DNA from: Streptococcus sp. HMSC067H01
GTDB lineage: Bacteria; Bacillota; Bacilli; Lactobacillales; Streptococcaceae
Length of the DNA: 64,000 nucleotides
Assembly: GCF_001814775.1 (NCBI RefSeq)
Contig: NZ_KV817784.1
Span: 97,845-161,844, forward strand
Direction of reading: 5' to 3'
Under the pieces are notes generated by a model. It saw only the letters and a list, made by a program, of their open reading frames with translations, searched no databases and was not told the DNA's origin. The position numbers and the translations under genes are program-made. Of this stretch, positions 17,755 to 26,971 are shown in pieces. Each line of letters opens with the position of its first letter. The first letter of the stretch is position 1.

Positions 17755-18795
17755 GAAAAAGAGAAATTACGCATCAATATGCTAAGTTCAAGTGAAAAAG
17801 TGGCGGGCCAAGGTGTGTCTGGTGCTTACCGTGAACTGGTACAGCTTTTAAAACGAGATGCGAAAGACCAACTGATCGTAACAGAAAATCTTCCAATCGA
17901 AGCGGATGTTACTCATTTTCATACGATTGATTTTCCTTATTATCTCTCGACCTTTCAGAAAAAACGTTCTGGACGTAAGATTGGCTATGTTCACTTCTTA
18001 CCTGATACCTTGGAAGGTAGTTTGAAGATTCCATTCTTCTTAAAGGGGATTGTCAAACGCTATGTATTTTCTTTTTATGACCGTATGGAGCATCTGGTTG
18101 TGGTCAATCCTACCTTCATTGAGGATTTGGTGGCTGCTGGAATTCCACGTGAAAAAGTGACCTATATTCCTAACTTTGTCAATAAAGAAAAATGGCATTC
18201 ACTTCCTATAGAGCAAGTTGAGCAACTTCGTAAAGATATGGGAATTGATGAGAATCAGTTTGTAGTCGTTGGTGCAGGTCAGGTTCAGAAGCGTAAAGGA
18301 ATAGATGACTTTATCACTCTAGCTGAGGAATTACCGGATATCACTTTTATTTGGGCTGGTGGCTTCTCTTTTGGGGGAATAACCGATGGTTATGAACGCT
18401 ATAAAAAGATCATGGATAATCCTCCTGAAAATCTAATTTTCCCAGGGATTGTTGATCCAGAACGGATGAGAGAACTCTATGCCTTGGCTGATCTTTTCTT
18501 GCTTCCAAGTTATAACGAGCTCTTTCCAATGACTATTCTAGAAGCTGCGAGTTGTGAAGCACCCATTATGCTTCGGGACTTAGATCTTTATAAGGTGATT
18601 CTAGAAGGAAATTACAGACCAACCACAGATGTGGAAGAGATGAAAGAAGCTATCTTGGAATATCGAGAGCATCCAGAAGCGTTGAAAGAATTGAAAGAAA
18701 AGGCAAAGGCTATTTCAAGAGAATACTCAGAAGAGCATTTGCTTGAAATCTGGCTTAAATTTTATCGGGAGCAAGCAGCTTTAGGAAAAAAATGA
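17752..18795 (+). CDS. cpoA: Galactosyl-glucosyl-diacylglycerol synthase
   Basis: GT4-family glycosyltransferase (also called LafB) that adds the second sugar to membrane glucosyl-diacylglycerol; in pneumococcus its mutants have altered glycolipids and beta-lactam response. 347 residues from ATG 17752: donor-binding C-terminal half with GAGQVQKRKGIDDFI, FPGIVDPERMRELYALADLFLLPSYNELFPMTILEA (shown as a block) containing the E-x7-E retaining motif. The nearly identical order cpoA, lafA, small membrane protein, obgE in pneumococcus supports the name. No ribosome site is visible; the upstream frame from TTG 17713 lies before the promoter and is rejected. Eight bases separate it from lafA. Confidence 0.88.
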   Translation: MEKEKLRINMLSSSEKVAGQGVSGAYRELVQLLKRDAKDQLIVTENLPIEADVTHFHTIDFPYYLSTFQKKRSGRKIGYVHFLPDTLEGSLKIPFFLKGIVKRYVFSFYDRMEHLVVVNPTFIEDLVAAGIPREKVTYIPNFVNKEKWHSLPIEQVEQLRKDMGIDENQFVVVGAGQVQKRKGIDDFITLAEELPDITFIWAGGFSFGGITDGYERYKKIMDNPPENLIFPGIVDPERMRELYALADLFLLPSYNELFPMTILEAASCEAPIMLRDLDLYKVILEGNYRPTTDVEEMKEAILEYREHPEALKELKEKAKAISREYSEEHLLEIWLKFYREQAALGKK

Positions 18796-18803
18796 GGTAG
18801 TAT

Positions 18804-20120
18804 ATGCGAATTGGTTTATTTACAGATACTTATTTCCCACAGGTGTCGGGTGTTGCGACCAGTATTCGAACCTTAAAAACAGAACTTGAAAAGCAAGGAC
18901 ATGCCGTCTTTATCTTTACAACAACAGACAAGGATGTTAATCGTTATGAAGACTGGCAGATTATCCGTATCCCTAGTGTTCCTTTCTTTGCCTTTAAGGA
19001 TCGACGTTTCGCCTATCGTGGATTTACAAAAGCTCTTGAGATTGCTAAACAGTATCAACTAGACATTATTCATACGCAAACTGAATTTTCTCTTGGTTTA
19101 TTAGGGATTTGGATTGCGCGTGAATTGCAGATTCCAGTAATTCACACCTATCATACGCAGTATGAAGACTATGTTCACTACATTGCCAAGGGCTTGTTGA
19201 TTCGTCCTAGCATGGTCAAGTATCTTGTAAGGGGATTTCTTCATGATGTGGATGGTGTGATTTGTCCAAGTGAGATTGTGCGTGACTTGTTATCGGATTA
19301 TAAGGTCAAAGTTGAAAAGCGTGTCATTCCTACAGGTATTGAGCTTGCCAAGTTTGAACGTCCTGAAATTGGACCAGAGCACATCAGTGATCTACGAGAT
19401 AAACTAGGTATTAAGAAAGACGAAAAGATGCTTCTTAGCCTTTCACGTGTTTCTTACGAGAAGAACATTCAAGCTGTTCTGGCAGCACTTCCAGATGTTC
19501 TAAAAGAAGAGCAAAATGTTAAATTAGTCGTTGCTGGAGATGGACCTTATCTGGAAAACCTCAAGGAGCAAGCAGAAGATTTGCAGATCCAGGATTCTGT
19601 TATCTTTACAGGTATGATCGCTCCAAGCGAGACAGCACTTTACTATAAGGCGGCTGATTTCTTCATTTCAGCTTCAACTAGTGAGACGCAAGGCTTGACC
19701 TATCTTGAAAGTCTTGCAAGTAAGACTCCGGTAATAGCTCATGGAAATCCCTATCTTGATAACCTCATCAATCATAAAATGTTTGGAACTCTTTATTATG
19801 AAGAGAGAGATCTAGCAGGGGCTATTTTAGAAGCTTTAATTGCAACTCCAAAGATGAATGAAAAACTTTTGGCTGAAAAATTGTATGAAATTTCAGCTGA
19901 AAATTTTGCTAAGAGAGTCCATGAGTTTTATTTGGATGTTATCATCTCAAACAATTTTGAAAAAGAATTAACTCGTGATGAACCGATGACACAACGGATT
20001 TTAAAGACAGTATTTTACTTGCCACAGCAGGCAGTTTCAGTTCCAGTCAAAAGTTCTAAACGAATGTTAAAAGCATCCAAGAAACAGTTGAATGATTTGA
20101 GAGATTATTGGAATGACTAA
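18804..20120 (+). CDS. lafA: Glucosyl-diacylglycerol synthase
   Basis: GT4-family enzyme, 438 residues, predicted to glucosylate diacylglycerol, making the substrate for the preceding enzyme and the lipid anchor precursor of glycolipids. The N-terminal acceptor lobe has RIGLFTDTYFPQVSGVATSI and IHTYHTQYEDYVHY; the donor lobe has PTGIELAKFERP, LSRVSYEKNIQAVL, GDGPYLENL and STSETQGLTYLES with the catalytic Glu motif. GAGGTAGT precedes the ATG. Together with cpoA it forms a two-step glycolipid pathway acting at the inner membrane face. Confidence 0.88.
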   Translation: MRIGLFTDTYFPQVSGVATSIRTLKTELEKQGHAVFIFTTTDKDVNRYEDWQIIRIPSVPFFAFKDRRFAYRGFTKALEIAKQYQLDIIHTQTEFSLGLLGIWIARELQIPVIHTYHTQYEDYVHYIAKGLLIRPSMVKYLVRGFLHDVDGVICPSEIVRDLLSDYKVKVEKRVIPTGIELAKFERPEIGPEHISDLRDKLGIKKDEKMLLSLSRVSYEKNIQAVLAALPDVLKEEQNVKLVVAGDGPYLENLKEQAEDLQIQDSVIFTGMIAPSETALYYKAADFFISASTSETQGLTYLESLASKTPVIAHGNPYLDNLINHKMFGTLYYEERDLAGAILEALIATPKMNEKLLAEKLYEISAENFAKRVHEFYLDVIISNNFEKELTRDEPMTQRILKTVFYLPQQAVSVPVKSSKRMLKASKKQLNDLRDYWND

Positions 20121-20146
20121 GGTCTTCGAAGAAAGGAAATGAAGAA

Positions 20147-20338
20147 ATGAAAAAGAAATTTATGAGAAGTAGTCGAGATCAAAAAATCGGTGGAGTATGC
20201 GCTGGTTTAGCTAATTATTTTGATATTGATCCGACAATCGTACGTGTGATCTGGGGAGTTCTAGCTTTTTGTTATGGTAGCGGACTTATTGCTTACTTAA
20301 TTTTGTGGGCAATTGCTCCAGTTTCGGAAGAATATTAA
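20147..20338 (+). CDS. PspC-domain small membrane protein
   Basis: 63 residues: KKFMRSSRDQKIGGVCAGLA then NYFDIDPTIVRVIWGVLAF and a membrane helix (GSGLIAYLILWAIAPV). This is the PspC (phage-shock-protein C) domain, found in envelope-stress proteins. GAAAGGAAATG precedes the start. It lies between lafA and a 44-residue membrane protein and is probably cotranscribed with the glycolipid genes. Confidence 0.88.
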   Translation: MKKKFMRSSRDQKIGGVCAGLANYFDIDPTIVRVIWGVLAFCYGSGLIAYLILWAIAPVSEEY

Positions 20339-20368
20339 AAATAGGGAATTATAGAAAAGGAGAAAATA

Positions 20369-20503
20369 ATGGCATTTGGTGATAATGGAAAACGTAAAAA
20401 AACATTTTTTGAGAAATTGACACTATTCGTCGTTTTGATTATGTTGTTTGTAACCTTAGCAGGTATCTTTGCTACAGCCATCGGTGTATTTAGCAGATTT
20501 TAA
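20369..20503 (+). CDS. DUF4044-like 44-residue membrane protein
   Basis: AAAAGGAG precedes ATG 20369. The product begins MAFGDNGKRKKTFFEKLTL, basic and cytoplasmic, followed by one membrane helix (VVLIMLFVTLAGIFATAIGVF). It matches the small streptococcal DUF4044 proteins I remember. A related longer DUF4044 protein (MacP) activates a penicillin-binding protein in pneumococcus, but this shorter one should not be equated with it. It is conserved in position before obgE. Confidence 0.8.
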   Translation: MAFGDNGKRKKTFFEKLTLFVVLIMLFVTLAGIFATAIGVFSRF

Positions 20504-20538
20504 GAAGCTAGTATTTCTAGCAAGTAGTAATAGTTGGT

Positions 20539-20562
20539 GACTGGGATTTCCCAGCCCTTTTT
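20539..20562 (+). terminator. Weak terminator before obgE
   Basis: CTGGG-ATTT-CCCAG followed by CCCTTTTT. Short stem; may only partly stop transcription into obgE. Confidence 0.55.
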
Positions 20563-20578
20563 AAAGTGAGAAAAGAAT

Positions 20579-21889
20579 ATGAGTATGTTTTTAGATACAG
20601 CCAAGATTAAGGTCAAGGCTGGAAATGGTGGCGATGGCATGGTTGCTTTTCGCCGAGAAAAATATGTCCCTAATGGAGGACCATGGGGTGGTGACGGTGG
20701 CCGTGGTGGTAACGTTGTTTTCGTTGTAGATGAAGGTTTACGTACCTTGATGGACTTCCGTTACAATCGTCATTTCAAAGCCCAGTCAGGTGAAAAAGGA
20801 ATGACTAAAGGAATGCACGGACGCGGTGCAGAAGACTTGATTGTCCGAGTACCTCAAGGGACAACTGTGCGTGATGCTGAGACTGGAAAAGTTATCACTG
20901 ACTTGATTGAACACGGTCAAGAGTTTATCGTTGCTCACGGTGGTCGAGGTGGTCGTGGGAATATCCGTTTTGCGACACCAAAAAATCCTGCTCCAGAGAT
21001 CTCTGAGAATGGAGAACCTGGTCAGGAACGTGAGTTACAGTTAGAACTTAAAATCCTTGCGGATGTTGGTTTGGTTGGCTTCCCTTCAGTTGGAAAATCA
21101 ACTCTGCTCAGCGTAATTACCTCTGCAAAACCTAAAATCGGTGCCTACCACTTTACAACAATCGTTCCTAATCTTGGTATGGTCCGTACTCAATCAGGTG
21201 AGTCATTTGCAGTGGCAGACCTTCCTGGTTTGATCGAAGGCGCTAGTCAAGGTGTGGGCTTGGGAACTCAGTTCCTTCGCCATATTGAGCGTACTCGCGT
21301 TATCCTTCACATCATTGATATGTCAGCCAGTGAAGGACGTGATCCTTACGAAGATTATCTTGCTATTAACAAAGAGTTGGAATCTTATAACCTTCGTCTT
21401 ATGGAACGTCCCCAAATCATTGTTGCTAATAAGATGGATATGCCAGAAAGCAAAGAAAATCTTGAAGAATTCAAGAAAAAATTGGCGGCTAACTATGATG
21501 AGTTCGAGGACTTACCAGCCATCTTCCCAATCTCAGGTTTGACTAAGCAAGGTCTTGCACCTTTACTAGATGCAACAGCCGAGCTTCTTGATAAGACACC
21601 AGAATTTCTTCTTTATGATGAGTCAGAAATGGAAGAAGAAGTTTATTATGGTTTTGACGAAGAAGAAAAACCATTTGAAATTAGTCGTGATGACGATGCA
21701 ACTTGGGTACTTTCAGGTGAAAAACTCATTAAACTCTTTAACATGACTAACTTTGATCGTGATGAGTCTGTCATGAAGTTTGCTCGTCAGTTGCGTGGTA
21801 TGGGAGTTGATGAAGCTCTCCGTGCCCGTGGTGCCAAGGATGGAGATCTAGTTCGTATCGGCAAATTTGAGTTTGAGTTTGTAGACTAG
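20579..21889 (+). CDS. obgE: GTPase ObgE/CgtA
   Basis: Essential ribosome-associated GTPase involved in 50S maturation and stress signalling. The glycine-rich Obg fold occupies residues 1-160 ([29 protein letters not shown]). The GTPase domain has G1 [10 protein letters not shown]2/G3 TTIVPNLG and [10 protein letters not shown]4 NKMD. The C-terminal OCT domain ends FEFEFVD. ATG 20579 gives 436 residues; a second ATG at 20585 is possible. A 54-codon gene follows after nine bases. Confidence 0.96.
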   Translation: MSMFLDTAKIKVKAGNGGDGMVAFRREKYVPNGGPWGGDGGRGGNVVFVVDEGLRTLMDFRYNRHFKAQSGEKGMTKGMHGRGAEDLIVRVPQGTTVRDAETGKVITDLIEHGQEFIVAHGGRGGRGNIRFATPKNPAPEISENGEPGQERELQLELKILADVGLVGFPSVGKSTLLSVITSAKPKIGAYHFTTIVPNLGMVRTQSGESFAVADLPGLIEGASQGVGLGTQFLRHIERTRVILHIIDMSASEGRDPYEDYLAINKELESYNLRLMERPQIIVANKMDMPESKENLEEFKKKLAANYDEFEDLPAIFPISGLTKQGLAPLLDATAELLDKTPEFLLYDESEMEEEVYYGFDEEEKPFEISRDDDATWVLSGEKLIKLFNMTNFDRDESVMKFARQLRGMGVDEALRARGAKDGDLVRIGKFEFEFVD

Positions 21890-21898
21890 GAGATAGCT

Positions 21899-22063
21899 AT
21901 GGGAGATAAACCGATATCTTTCCGAGATTCTGATGGAAATTTTGTTTCTGCAGCAGACGTCTGGAATGAGAAAAAGTTAGAAGAACTCTTTAATCGCCTC
22001 AATCCAAATCGTGCTTTGAGACTAGCAAGAACTAAAAAGCAAGCTGAAAATAACAAATCATAA
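21899..22063 (+). CDS. 54-residue conserved small protein after obgE
   Basis: ATG 21899 after AGGAGA, which overlaps the obgE stop. The product (MGDKPISFRDSDGNFVSA ... RLNPNRALRLARTKK) is soluble, with a helical EKKLEELFNRLNP core and a basic tail. It appears to be the short hypothetical protein commonly found after obg in streptococci. Function unknown. A strong bidirectional terminator follows. Confidence 0.75.
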   Translation: MGDKPISFRDSDGNFVSAADVWNEKKLEELFNRLNPNRALRLARTKKQAENNKS

Positions 22064-22069
22064 AATAAA

Positions 22070-22097
22070 CCCGTGATGATAGTCATCACGGGATTTT
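22070..22097. terminator. Bidirectional terminator between obgE unit and argR
   Basis: CCCGTGATGA and TCATCACGGG form a perfect 10-bp stem around TAG, with A/T-rich arms on both sides. It serves the converging plus (obgE) and minus (pepX-argR) transcripts. Confidence 0.9.
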
Positions 22098-22098
22098 A

Positions 22099-22569
22099 TT
22101 AACGATCAAAAAATAGAGGTGGTGCAAATTGTTTGAGGCGTTCAAAGCAAGATTGAGCTTGTTCTTTATCCTCGCAGATAACCAAACAGACATCATTGCC
22201 ACAGATAGTAGCCACAATTTCAGGGAAGTTTAGGGCATCTAAGATGGATCCAAAGGATTGCGCCAAACCTGGATAGGTTTTGATGACAACCTGGTGTTGA
22301 ACAGGATGCATCATGTAGAGGGCTTCCTCCATATACACTTCTAGGCGTTTTTCCCACTTTGATGTGGAACCAGTGTTGATTGCATAATAGGAGTGTTCAC
22401 CTTCACGAATTTTAGAAAGGTTCATCAGATTAATGTCTCGTGAAAGAGTTGCTTGTGTGACATGGACTCCGTTTTCAATCAGTAGTTCTTGTAGCTCAGT
22501 TTGGGTATGAATCTTTTGCTTAGTGATTAGGGCTCGGATGAGCTGGTGTCTTTGTTCGGCCTTGTTCAT
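22099..22569 (-). CDS. argR: ArgR/AhrC-family transcriptional regulator
   Basis: 156 residues. N-terminal winged helix with [20 protein letters not shown], the DNA-recognition motif of ArgR proteins. In the C-terminal oligomerisation/effector domain, the usual GTIAGDDT arginine-binding motif reads ATICGNDV, with the two Asp not both kept, so effector response may differ from E. coli ArgR. GGGAGG lies nine bases upstream of the ATG, inside pepX. Its first 50 bases overlap the pepX 3' end, so the pair is translationally linked. Confidence 0.88.
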   Translation of the reverse strand: MNKAEQRHQLIRALITKQKIHTQTELQELLIENGVHVTQATLSRDINLMNLSKIREGEHSYYAINTGSTSKWEKRLEVYMEEALYMMHPVQHQVVIKTYPGLAQSFGSILDALNFPEIVATICGNDVCLVICEDKEQAQSCFERLKQFAPPLFFDR

Positions 22570-24859
22570 CTACAGTTACCTCCCTTTGAAAAGGTATTTC
22601 AAGATTGGACTGTGCGAGATCGACAGTCAAGTGATAGTTTGTATTGTCACGTATAGTGATTTCAAAGTCTGTAGTATAGAGCACCAGACGAAGTGTATCG
22701 TCTTTCTGAAGTTTGTAGATAGTTGGTTGCAGTTCAAATTGGAACTCCATCCATTCATCTGGTTTAACTTCTTCAATTTTTAATAAATCATGACGATTTT
22801 GGAGGTTGAGGTAGCCTTTGGTAATAACACGTTGGGCATTTGGACTAAATGGTAGTTCGCAAAGGTTTTCCAGCATGTGATAACGACCATTATCAATCGT
22901 ACGAGCAGCCAAAACTCCTGGATATGGTTGAAGGTATTTCTTTTGACCAAGTTCGAGAAGTTGAGCAGAAAGTAAGCCTTTGTTTGTACTTGACTTGAGA
23001 CGAAGGTTTAGTTTAACACGACCATTAAGGTGGATATTTTCAGTCACCGGTAGGTCAATCGTAATCTGGTTAACCTTGCCTTGATAGAGTTCATTGTTAA
23101 AGGTTTGGTAAGTCTTTCCATATCGTTCGAAGTCAGAATCTTGGTAATGATTTTCAATAACAGCTTCTTCAGTACCTAAAGAGAAAGTTTTATGGTCAGT
23201 TTGATTTCCAAAATCTTCAAGTGACAGCCAGGTTTGAGGAGCAGTATTGTCTTGCCAAACGACTCGTGGAAGTTGGTAGTCAGTTTCTTGGTTCAATAAT
23301 TTCTGCGTCAAAAGAGCATTCATGGATTCACGGAAATCAATAGACTGCCAATTGTTCATATAAACATGGGCGCCGTTATGGTAAAAGAGATGTTTTTTAA
23401 TATGACTTGGAAGAGCATTGAACATTTGATAGACGTGAAGAGGTTTTACATTCCAGTCTTGTGAACCGTGGGTAAAGACAACTTCAGCCTTAACCTTTTG
23501 AGTATTGAGTAGGTAGTTTCTGTCATGCCAAAATTGGTTATAATCTCCAGTTTTACGGTCTAGATTTTTCTTGAGTTCTTCTATGGAAGCTTTATGAGCC
23601 TCGTTTCCACGAATAAAGTCACCAGCTAAGAGATTACGAGAATAAGTTAATTCATCTAATGAATCGAAGTCCTCCCCTGGATAGCCACCAGGGCTTGTTA
23701 CCAGACCATTTCCTCGGTAATAGTTGTACCAAGAAGAAATACCGGCTTCAGCAATGATAACCTCTAAACCATCAACTCCTGTAGTAGCAAGACCATTAGA
23801 CATTGTACCCAGATAAGAAAGACCAGTAGTGGCGACTTTGCCATTTGACCAGTCTGCCTTAACTTGACGTTTACGACTATGGTCCGTAAAGGCACGGCAA
23901 CGGCCATTTAACCAATCAATAACATTCTTGTAGCCTTCGATTTGACGATAATCACCATTTGGCATCAGACCTTGTGAATTCTTGGTTCCAAGACCTGATA
24001 CATAGATATTAGCAAATCCTCTAGGAAGGAAGTAGTCGTTAAGTGTGTAGCTGCTATTGATATGAGTCAGTTTTTCTTCAGCTTCAGAAACAAGTTCAGC
24101 ATCCCCGACAGGTTCAACCAAGTCCAGGGTTGGATTTTCTAACGTAATTTCATGTGGTTCCTTGACTTCTAGCTCAGCTTCCATTTTGTAAAGAGCTTTA
24201 TCGCTTGATTTATCATTGGTTCCTTGATGGTAAGGACTTGCCGTCATAACAGCTGGAATTTTGCCATTGTAAGTCGGACGGATGATGCTAACCTTGACTA
24301 AATCAGGTAGACCATCATTATCAGAATCAATACGAGTTTCCACATAAACAACTTCACGAATAACATTGTTAGTTGAGAAAGTAGCCAAACTCTTTCCATT
24401 GAAGTAGTGGTAATCATTGTTCTCAGGGATAAGACCATCACTAACTAGCTGATCAATCAAGGTATTTCCCTTTTTAGTGCGCGTGTTAAGGAGTTGATAG
24501 AGATTGTCAATCAAATCTCCGTATACAATAGGGAATGCCGTTTCTTTATGAAAAGCTAGACCATCTTCAAAGTCTATTAAGTAGTTGAAACCAAGCAACT
24601 GAAAGGCAACAGTATAGAAAATTTCTGAAGTTAATTCACGATCAGAATTGAAGAAAGTGAGCAGATCAGTTTCTTTGTCAACCGCTAAAGTTGAGAGGGG
24701 ATAGTCGGTATTTTTATAATTGAAAAAACAATTTCTAACAAAAGCTTCAAACTGTTCCTTAGTTGAAAGCGCAGGGTCGATCTTGAACCCAAGACTGGAT
24801 AATTCCTGTAAAGCTTGTTGCTGAGTTACAGGATAGTAACTGAATTGATTAAAACGCAT
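22520..24859 (-). CDS. pepX: Xaa-Pro dipeptidyl-peptidase PepX
   Basis: Serine peptidase (family S15) releasing X-Pro dipeptides from proline-rich peptides, cytoplasmic. The nucleophile lies in [13 protein letters not shown]; the Asp lies in [12 protein letters not shown] and the His in NGAHVYMNN. An N-terminal helical domain and a C-terminal jelly-roll domain flank the alpha/beta core. GGAGG precedes the start. At 779 residues it is about 20 longer than I recall for pneumococcus; the extra tail ([15 protein letters not shown]) is the part that overlaps argR. Possibly a stop-codon loss extended it. Confidence 0.94.
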   Translation of the reverse strand: MRFNQFSYYPVTQQQALQELSSLGFKIDPALSTKEQFEAFVRNCFFNYKNTDYPLSTLAVDKETDLLTFFNSDRELTSEIFYTVAFQLLGFNYLIDFEDGLAFHKETAFPIVYGDLIDNLYQLLNTRTKKGNTLIDQLVSDGLIPENNDYHYFNGKSLATFSTNNVIREVVYVETRIDSDNDGLPDLVKVSIIRPTYNGKIPAVMTASPYHQGTNDKSSDKALYKMEAELEVKEPHEITLENPTLDLVEPVGDAELVSEAEEKLTHINSSYTLNDYFLPRGFANIYVSGLGTKNSQGLMPNGDYRQIEGYKNVIDWLNGRCRAFTDHSRKRQVKADWSNGKVATTGLSYLGTMSNGLATTGVDGLEVIIAEAGISSWYNYYRGNGLVTSPGGYPGEDFDSLDELTYSRNLLAGDFIRGNEAHKASIEELKKNLDRKTGDYNQFWHDRNYLLNTQKVKAEVVFTHGSQDWNVKPLHVYQMFNALPSHIKKHLFYHNGAHVYMNNWQSIDFRESMNALLTQKLLNQETDYQLPRVVWQDNTAPQTWLSLEDFGNQTDHKTFSLGTEEAVIENHYQDSDFERYGKTYQTFNNELYQGKVNQITIDLPVTENIHLNGRVKLNLRLKSSTNKGLLSAQLLELGQKKYLQPYPGVLAARTIDNGRYHMLENLCELPFSPNAQRVITKGYLNLQNRHDLLKIEEVKPDEWMEFQFELQPTIYKLQKDDTLRLVLYTTDFEITIRDNTNYHLTVDLAQSNLEIPFQREVTVDEQGRTKTPAHPSPNH

Positions 24860-24891
24860 AGATGCCTCCTTTGAAGAATCATTCTGAATTT

Positions 24892-24897
24892 ATTATA
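24892..24897 (-). promoter_or_regulatory. pepX -10 element
   Basis: TATAAT on the minus strand, about 35 bases upstream of pepX. Confidence 0.5.
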
Positions 24898-25023
24898 TCA
24901 AAAAAGCAAGGAAAATGATAGAATCAGCTGGTCTGGAAAGGCTAAATTGCTAGTAATCTAACAGAGTTTAAGAGAGTGTTTTAACAAGTCCTATATTGTT
25001 TTTTTGAGTATCATTAAAGCTTA

Positions 25024-25041
25024 TGCTATACTAGAAATATG
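25024..25041 (+). promoter_or_regulatory. mutY promoter, start codon at predicted +1 (leaderless)
   Basis: TGC-TATACT (hexamer at 25027-25032), then six bases, then ATG 25039. There is no ribosome site. Same arrangement as for the ABC-F gene at 31490. Confidence 0.6.
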
Positions 25042-26202
25042 TTAGATTTGGAGAAATATGGTGTGACCATGTGGGAAGAGGACAAGATTATCTCTTTCCG
25101 TCAAAAATTATTAGCTTGGTATGACGAAAACAAGCGTGATTTACCTTGGAGACGGAGTAAGAAACCTTACCATATCTGGGTGTCTGAAATCATGTTGCAG
25201 CAGACTCGAGTTGATACCGTCATTCCCTATTATGAACGTTTTTTGGACTGGTTTCCGACCGTAGAAAACTTAGCAAATGCTCCTGAGGAACGCTTACTAA
25301 AAGCCTGGGAAGGACTTGGCTATTATTCTCGTGTCCGCAATATGCAAACAGCCGCTCAACAGATTATGAGTGAATTTGAAGGCAAGTTTCCGTCAACTTA
25401 TGCAGGTATTTCAAGCTTAAAAGGGATTGGTCCCTATACAGCTGGTGCAATTTCTAGTATTGCCTTTAACCTTCCGCAGCCTGCAGTAGATGGCAATGTC
25501 ATGCGTGTTTTGGCACGTTTGTTTGAAGTAAATCATGATATTGGAAATCCTAGCAATCGCAAGATTTTTCAAGCGATGATGGAAGTTCTGATAGATCCTG
25601 ATCGTCCAGGTGATTTCAATCAGGCTTTGATGGATTTAGGTTCAGATATTGAGGCTCCTGTCAATCCAAGACCGGAGGAGAGTCCTGTTAAGGACTTCAG
25701 TGCTGCTTATCAACATGGAACCATGGATCGCTATCCTATCAAGGCGCCAAAGAAAAAGCCAATTCCTATTTATCTAAAGGCTCTTGTGGTGCAAAATAGT
25801 CAGGGGAAGTTTCTATTAGAGAAGAATGAGAGTGAAAAACTCTTGGCTGGATTTTGGCATTTTCCCTTGATTGAAGTTGATGAATTCTCAGACCAGACTC
25901 AGGACCTGGACCTTTTTAATCAAGTAGCGGAGCCAATTCTAGAACGGGGACCATCTCCACAGGAGAGTTTTGAACAGGACTATGATCTTGAAGTTGATTG
26001 GCAAGATCTACGTTTTGAAGAGGTCAAGCATGTTTTTAGCCATCGCAAATGGCATATCCAGATAATCGCAGGACAAGTTACTAAGACACAGGAATATGTT
26101 GATAGAGAAGTCCTTTGGTTAAGTCCAGAAGAATTTATCAATTATCCTCTAGCCAAACCCCAGCAAAAAATCTGGCAAGCCTATTTGAAAAGAAGCCACT
26201 AG
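25039..26202 (+). CDS. mutY: Adenine DNA glycosylase MutY, lacking the Fe-S cluster
   Basis: Removes adenine paired with 8-oxoguanine. Helix-hairpin-helix: LKGIGPYTAGAISSIAF followed by the catalytic Asp in PAVDGNVMRVLARL; the catalytic Glu lies in WVSEIMLQQTRVDT. The C-terminal NUDIX-like 8-oxoG domain (about 240-380) has VFSHRKWHIQI. After MDLGSDIEAP, where most MutY proteins carry four cysteines for a [4Fe-4S] cluster, there are none (NPRPEESPVKDFSAAYQ). Clusterless MutY is known in lactic acid bacteria. It starts at ATG 25039 without a ribosome site; an in-frame ATG at 25069 is possible but also poorly spaced. Confidence 0.93.
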   Translation: MLDLEKYGVTMWEEDKIISFRQKLLAWYDENKRDLPWRRSKKPYHIWVSEIMLQQTRVDTVIPYYERFLDWFPTVENLANAPEERLLKAWEGLGYYSRVRNMQTAAQQIMSEFEGKFPSTYAGISSLKGIGPYTAGAISSIAFNLPQPAVDGNVMRVLARLFEVNHDIGNPSNRKIFQAMMEVLIDPDRPGDFNQALMDLGSDIEAPVNPRPEESPVKDFSAAYQHGTMDRYPIKAPKKKPIPIYLKALVVQNSQGKFLLEKNESEKLLAGFWHFPLIEVDEFSDQTQDLDLFNQVAEPILERGPSPQESFEQDYDLEVDWQDLRFEEVKHVFSHRKWHIQIIAGQVTKTQEYVDREVLWLSPEEFINYPLAKPQQKIWQAYLKRSH

Positions 26203-26234
26203 CATCGGTCTTTCGTGTCTTCTTTACATTTTTT

Positions 26235-26243
26235 TGGTATAAT
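26235..26243 (+). promoter_or_regulatory. vicRKX promoter, extended -10
   Basis: TGG-TATAAT (hexamer at 26238-26243) lies 24 bases before vicR. Confidence 0.6.
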
Positions 26244-26266
26244 GAGATAAGGAAAAAGGTGACTAA

Positions 26267-26971
26267 ATGAAAAAAATACTAATTGTAGATGATGAAAAAC
26301 CCATCTCAGATATTATAAAATTTAATATGACCAAGGAGGGTTATGAAGTTGTAACTGCTTTTAATGGTCGTGAAGCTCTTGAACAATTTGAAGCTGAGCA
26401 ACCAGATATTATTATCTTGGATTTGATGCTTCCTGAGATTGATGGACTTGAAGTTGCTAAAACCATTCGTAAGACAAGCAGTGTCCCTATTATCATGCTT
26501 TCAGCTAAAGACAGCGAGTTTGATAAGGTTATCGGTCTTGAACTTGGGGCGGATGACTATGTAACTAAGCCCTTTTCAAATCGTGAACTACAAGCACGTG
26601 TTAAGGCCTTACTTCGCCGTACGGAGCTAGCTTCTGCCGATAACCAAGAGCCTGAAACGAAACTACAAAGTCTACAAATCGGTGACTTGGAGATCCTCCC
26701 AGATGCTTATGTCGCTAAGAAATATGGAGAGGAGTTAGAGTTGACTCACCGTGAGTTTGAGCTCTTGTATCACCTAGCGTCACATATTGGTCAAGTGATC
26801 ACCCGTGAGCACCTCCTTGAAACTGTTTGGGGTTATGACTACTTTGGAGATGTCCGTACAGTTGATGTAACCATTAGGCGTTTGCGCGAGAAGATTGAAG
26901 ACACACCAAGTAGACCTGAATACATCCTAACTCGTCGTGGAGTGGGATATTACATGAGAAATAATGATTGA
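26267..26971 (+). CDS. vicR: Response regulator VicR (WalR)
   Basis: OmpR-family regulator of cell-wall homeostasis, normally essential. The receiver has DDEKP, the phospho-acceptor in [13 protein letters not shown] (Asp about residue 52) and the Lys in [10 protein letters not shown]. The C-terminal winged helix has [16 protein letters not shown] and the end [17 protein letters not shown] precedes the ATG. Overlaps vicK by eight bases. In relatives it controls hydrolases such as PcsB. Confidence 0.95.
   Translation: MKKILIVDDEKPISDIIKFNMTKEGYEVVTAFNGREALEQFEAEQPDIIILDLMLPEIDGLEVAKTIRKTSSVPIIMLSAKDSEFDKVIGLELGADDYVTKPFSNRELQARVKALLRRTELASADNQEPETKLQSLQIGDLEILPDAYVAKKYGEELELTHREFELLYHLASHIGQVITREHLLETVWGYDYFGDVRTVDVTIRRLREKIEDTPSRPEYILTRRGVGYYMRNND

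Noticed and set aside
20369-20503. Calling the 44-residue DUF4044-like protein MacP
   Set aside because: MacP is longer and, as I recall, encoded at another locus; only the domain family is shared.
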